Below are positions 4,884 through 5,571 of a stretch of DNA of 5,571 nt, piece after piece; the first letter of the stretch is position 1, and each line of letters starts with the position of its first letter. Made by a program: the position numbers and the translations under genes. Under the pieces are notes generated by a model. It did not search any database. It saw only the letters and a program-made list of their open reading frames with translations, and was not told the DNA's origin. Origin of the DNA: an uncultured Clostridia bacterium. Its GTDB lineage: Bacteria; Bacillota; Clostridia; Oscillospirales; CAG-272. The DNA lies in contig CAJGCF010000080.1 of NCBI GenBank assembly GCA_904501865.1, positions 1-5,571 on the forward strand, given 5' to 3'.

Positions 4884-5571
4884 TTAATCAAAATATCCGA
4901 GTCTGTAGAGAAGCTCTGCGATAAGCACCGCACCGCCTGCCGCACCGCGAACAGTGTTGTGAGAAAGTCCAACGAATTTATAGTCGTAGAGAGTGTCCTC
5001 ACGCAGACGACCCGCAGTAACACCCATACCGCCGTAAATGTCGCGGTCGAGCTTTGCTTGAGGACGGTTATCCTCCTCAAAGTAGGTAATGAACTGCTCG
5101 GGAGCGTTGGGAAGTCCAAGCTCTTGGGGAAGTCCCTTGAAGTTTTTCCAATCCTCAAGTATCTGTTCCTTTGTGGGCTTGTTCTCAAACTTGACGAAAA
5201 CCGCAGCTGTGTGACCGTCGGTGACGGGAACTCGAATACATTGAGTGGTGATAACCGTGTCAGATGCCTTGACTATCTCACCGTTCTCAACCTTACCCCA
5301 AACACGCAGAGGCTCCTGCTCGCTCTTTTCTTCCTCGCCGCCTATGTAGGGAATGATATTGTCGATCATCTCGGGCCACTCGTTGAAGGTCTTGCCCGCG
5401 CCTGAAATTGCCTGATAGGTGGTTGCGACCACTTCCTTGATGCCGTACTTGCGAAGGGGGGTCAGCTCGGGAACGTACGCCTGAATGGAGCAGTTGGGCT
5501 TGACGGCAATGAAGCCGCGCTTAGTACCAAGTCTTGCTCTCTGCGCCGCGATAACCTCAAGATGCTCGGGA
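4884..5571 (-). CDS. asd: Aspartate-semialdehyde dehydrogenase, archaeal/fungal type (C-terminal part, runs off window)
   Basis: The enzyme reduces L-aspartyl-4-phosphate to aspartate 4-semialdehyde with NADPH in the cytoplasm, the branch point to lysine/diaminopimelate, threonine and methionine. The frame stays open to the window edge, giving 228 residues; a GTG at 5432 is an internal codon, not the start. Seen in partial numbering: the catalytic cysteine in KPNCS (C27), TYQAISGAGK with the acid-base glutamine (Q53), and substrate-binding IRVPVTDGH (R113, H120). The C-terminal signature GRLRED...FVGLSHNTVRGAAGGAVLIAELL (about 187-221) follows. These match the form typical of archaea and fungi rather than the E. 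coli form, though this form also occurs in some Firmicutes. Roughly 125-130 N-terminal residues, with the NADP-binding GxxGxxG, should lie beyond the edge. It converges on the CorC-type gene and shares the bidirectional terminator. Confidence 0.95.
   Translation of the reverse strand, partial: PEHLEVIAAQRARLGTKRGFIAVKPNCSIQAYVPELTPLRKYGIKEVVATTYQAISGAGKTFNEWPEMIDNIIPYIGGEEEKSEQEPLRVWGKVENGEIVKASDTVITTQCIRVPVTDGHTAAVFVKFENKPTKEQILEDWKNFKGLPQELGLPNAPEQFITYFEEDNRPQAKLDRDIYGGMGVTAGRLREDTLYDYKFVGLSHNTVRGAAGGAVLIAELLYRLGYFD

Noticed and set aside
5430..5432. GTG as a start codon for asd
   Set aside because: The same frame continues upstream to the window edge and contains the catalytic cysteine motif, so the GTG is an internal valine codon.

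Overview
The window most likely comes from a Gram-positive, Clostridia-like bacterium, possibly a gut Oscillospiraceae/Ruminococcaceae relative. The evidence is AG-rich Shine-Dalgarno sites, consensus sigma-A promoters with TG-extended -10 boxes, intrinsic hairpin/U-tract terminators, a Mn2+-type riboswitch, and intergenic DNA much more AT-rich than the genes. No marker gene fixes the taxon, so this is an inference.

Layout. (1) 19-2703, minus strand: a complete 894-residue type-II (SERCA-like) P-type cation ATPase. (2) 2704-3328: a 625-bp divergent intergenic region carrying most of the regulation. On the minus strand, a strong promoter (2898-2926) starts an approximately 190-nt leader that resembles the yybP-ykoY manganese riboswitch (about 2804-2894). 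The leader ends in an overlapping intrinsic terminator (2776-2811) before the ATPase. On the plus strand, a second strong promoter (3073-3101) drives a short leader with a 27-codon Asp-rich ORF (3136-3219), followed 6 nt later by an intrinsic terminator (3226-3267). (3) 3329-4753, plus strand: a complete 474-residue CNNM/CorC (HlyC/CorC) membrane protein with a DUF21 domain, a CBS pair, a CorC_HlyC domain and an acidic tail. (4) 4754-4883: a convergent intergenic region with a bidirectional terminator (4766-4793) and a long imperfect hairpin (4825-4872). (5) 4884-5571, minus strand: the C-terminal 228 residues of an archaeal/fungal-type aspartate-semialdehyde dehydrogenase, whose 5' end lies outside the window.

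How the genes work together. The two divergent genes form a plausible divalent-cation homeostasis locus. A P-type pump, probably induced by Mn2+ through its riboswitch, sits back to back with a CorC-type Mg2+ transporter whose expression appears to pass through a leader-ORF/terminator attenuator. The second leader matches no riboswitch class I can recall and is the best candidate here for something undescribed. asd is a separate amino-acid biosynthesis unit.
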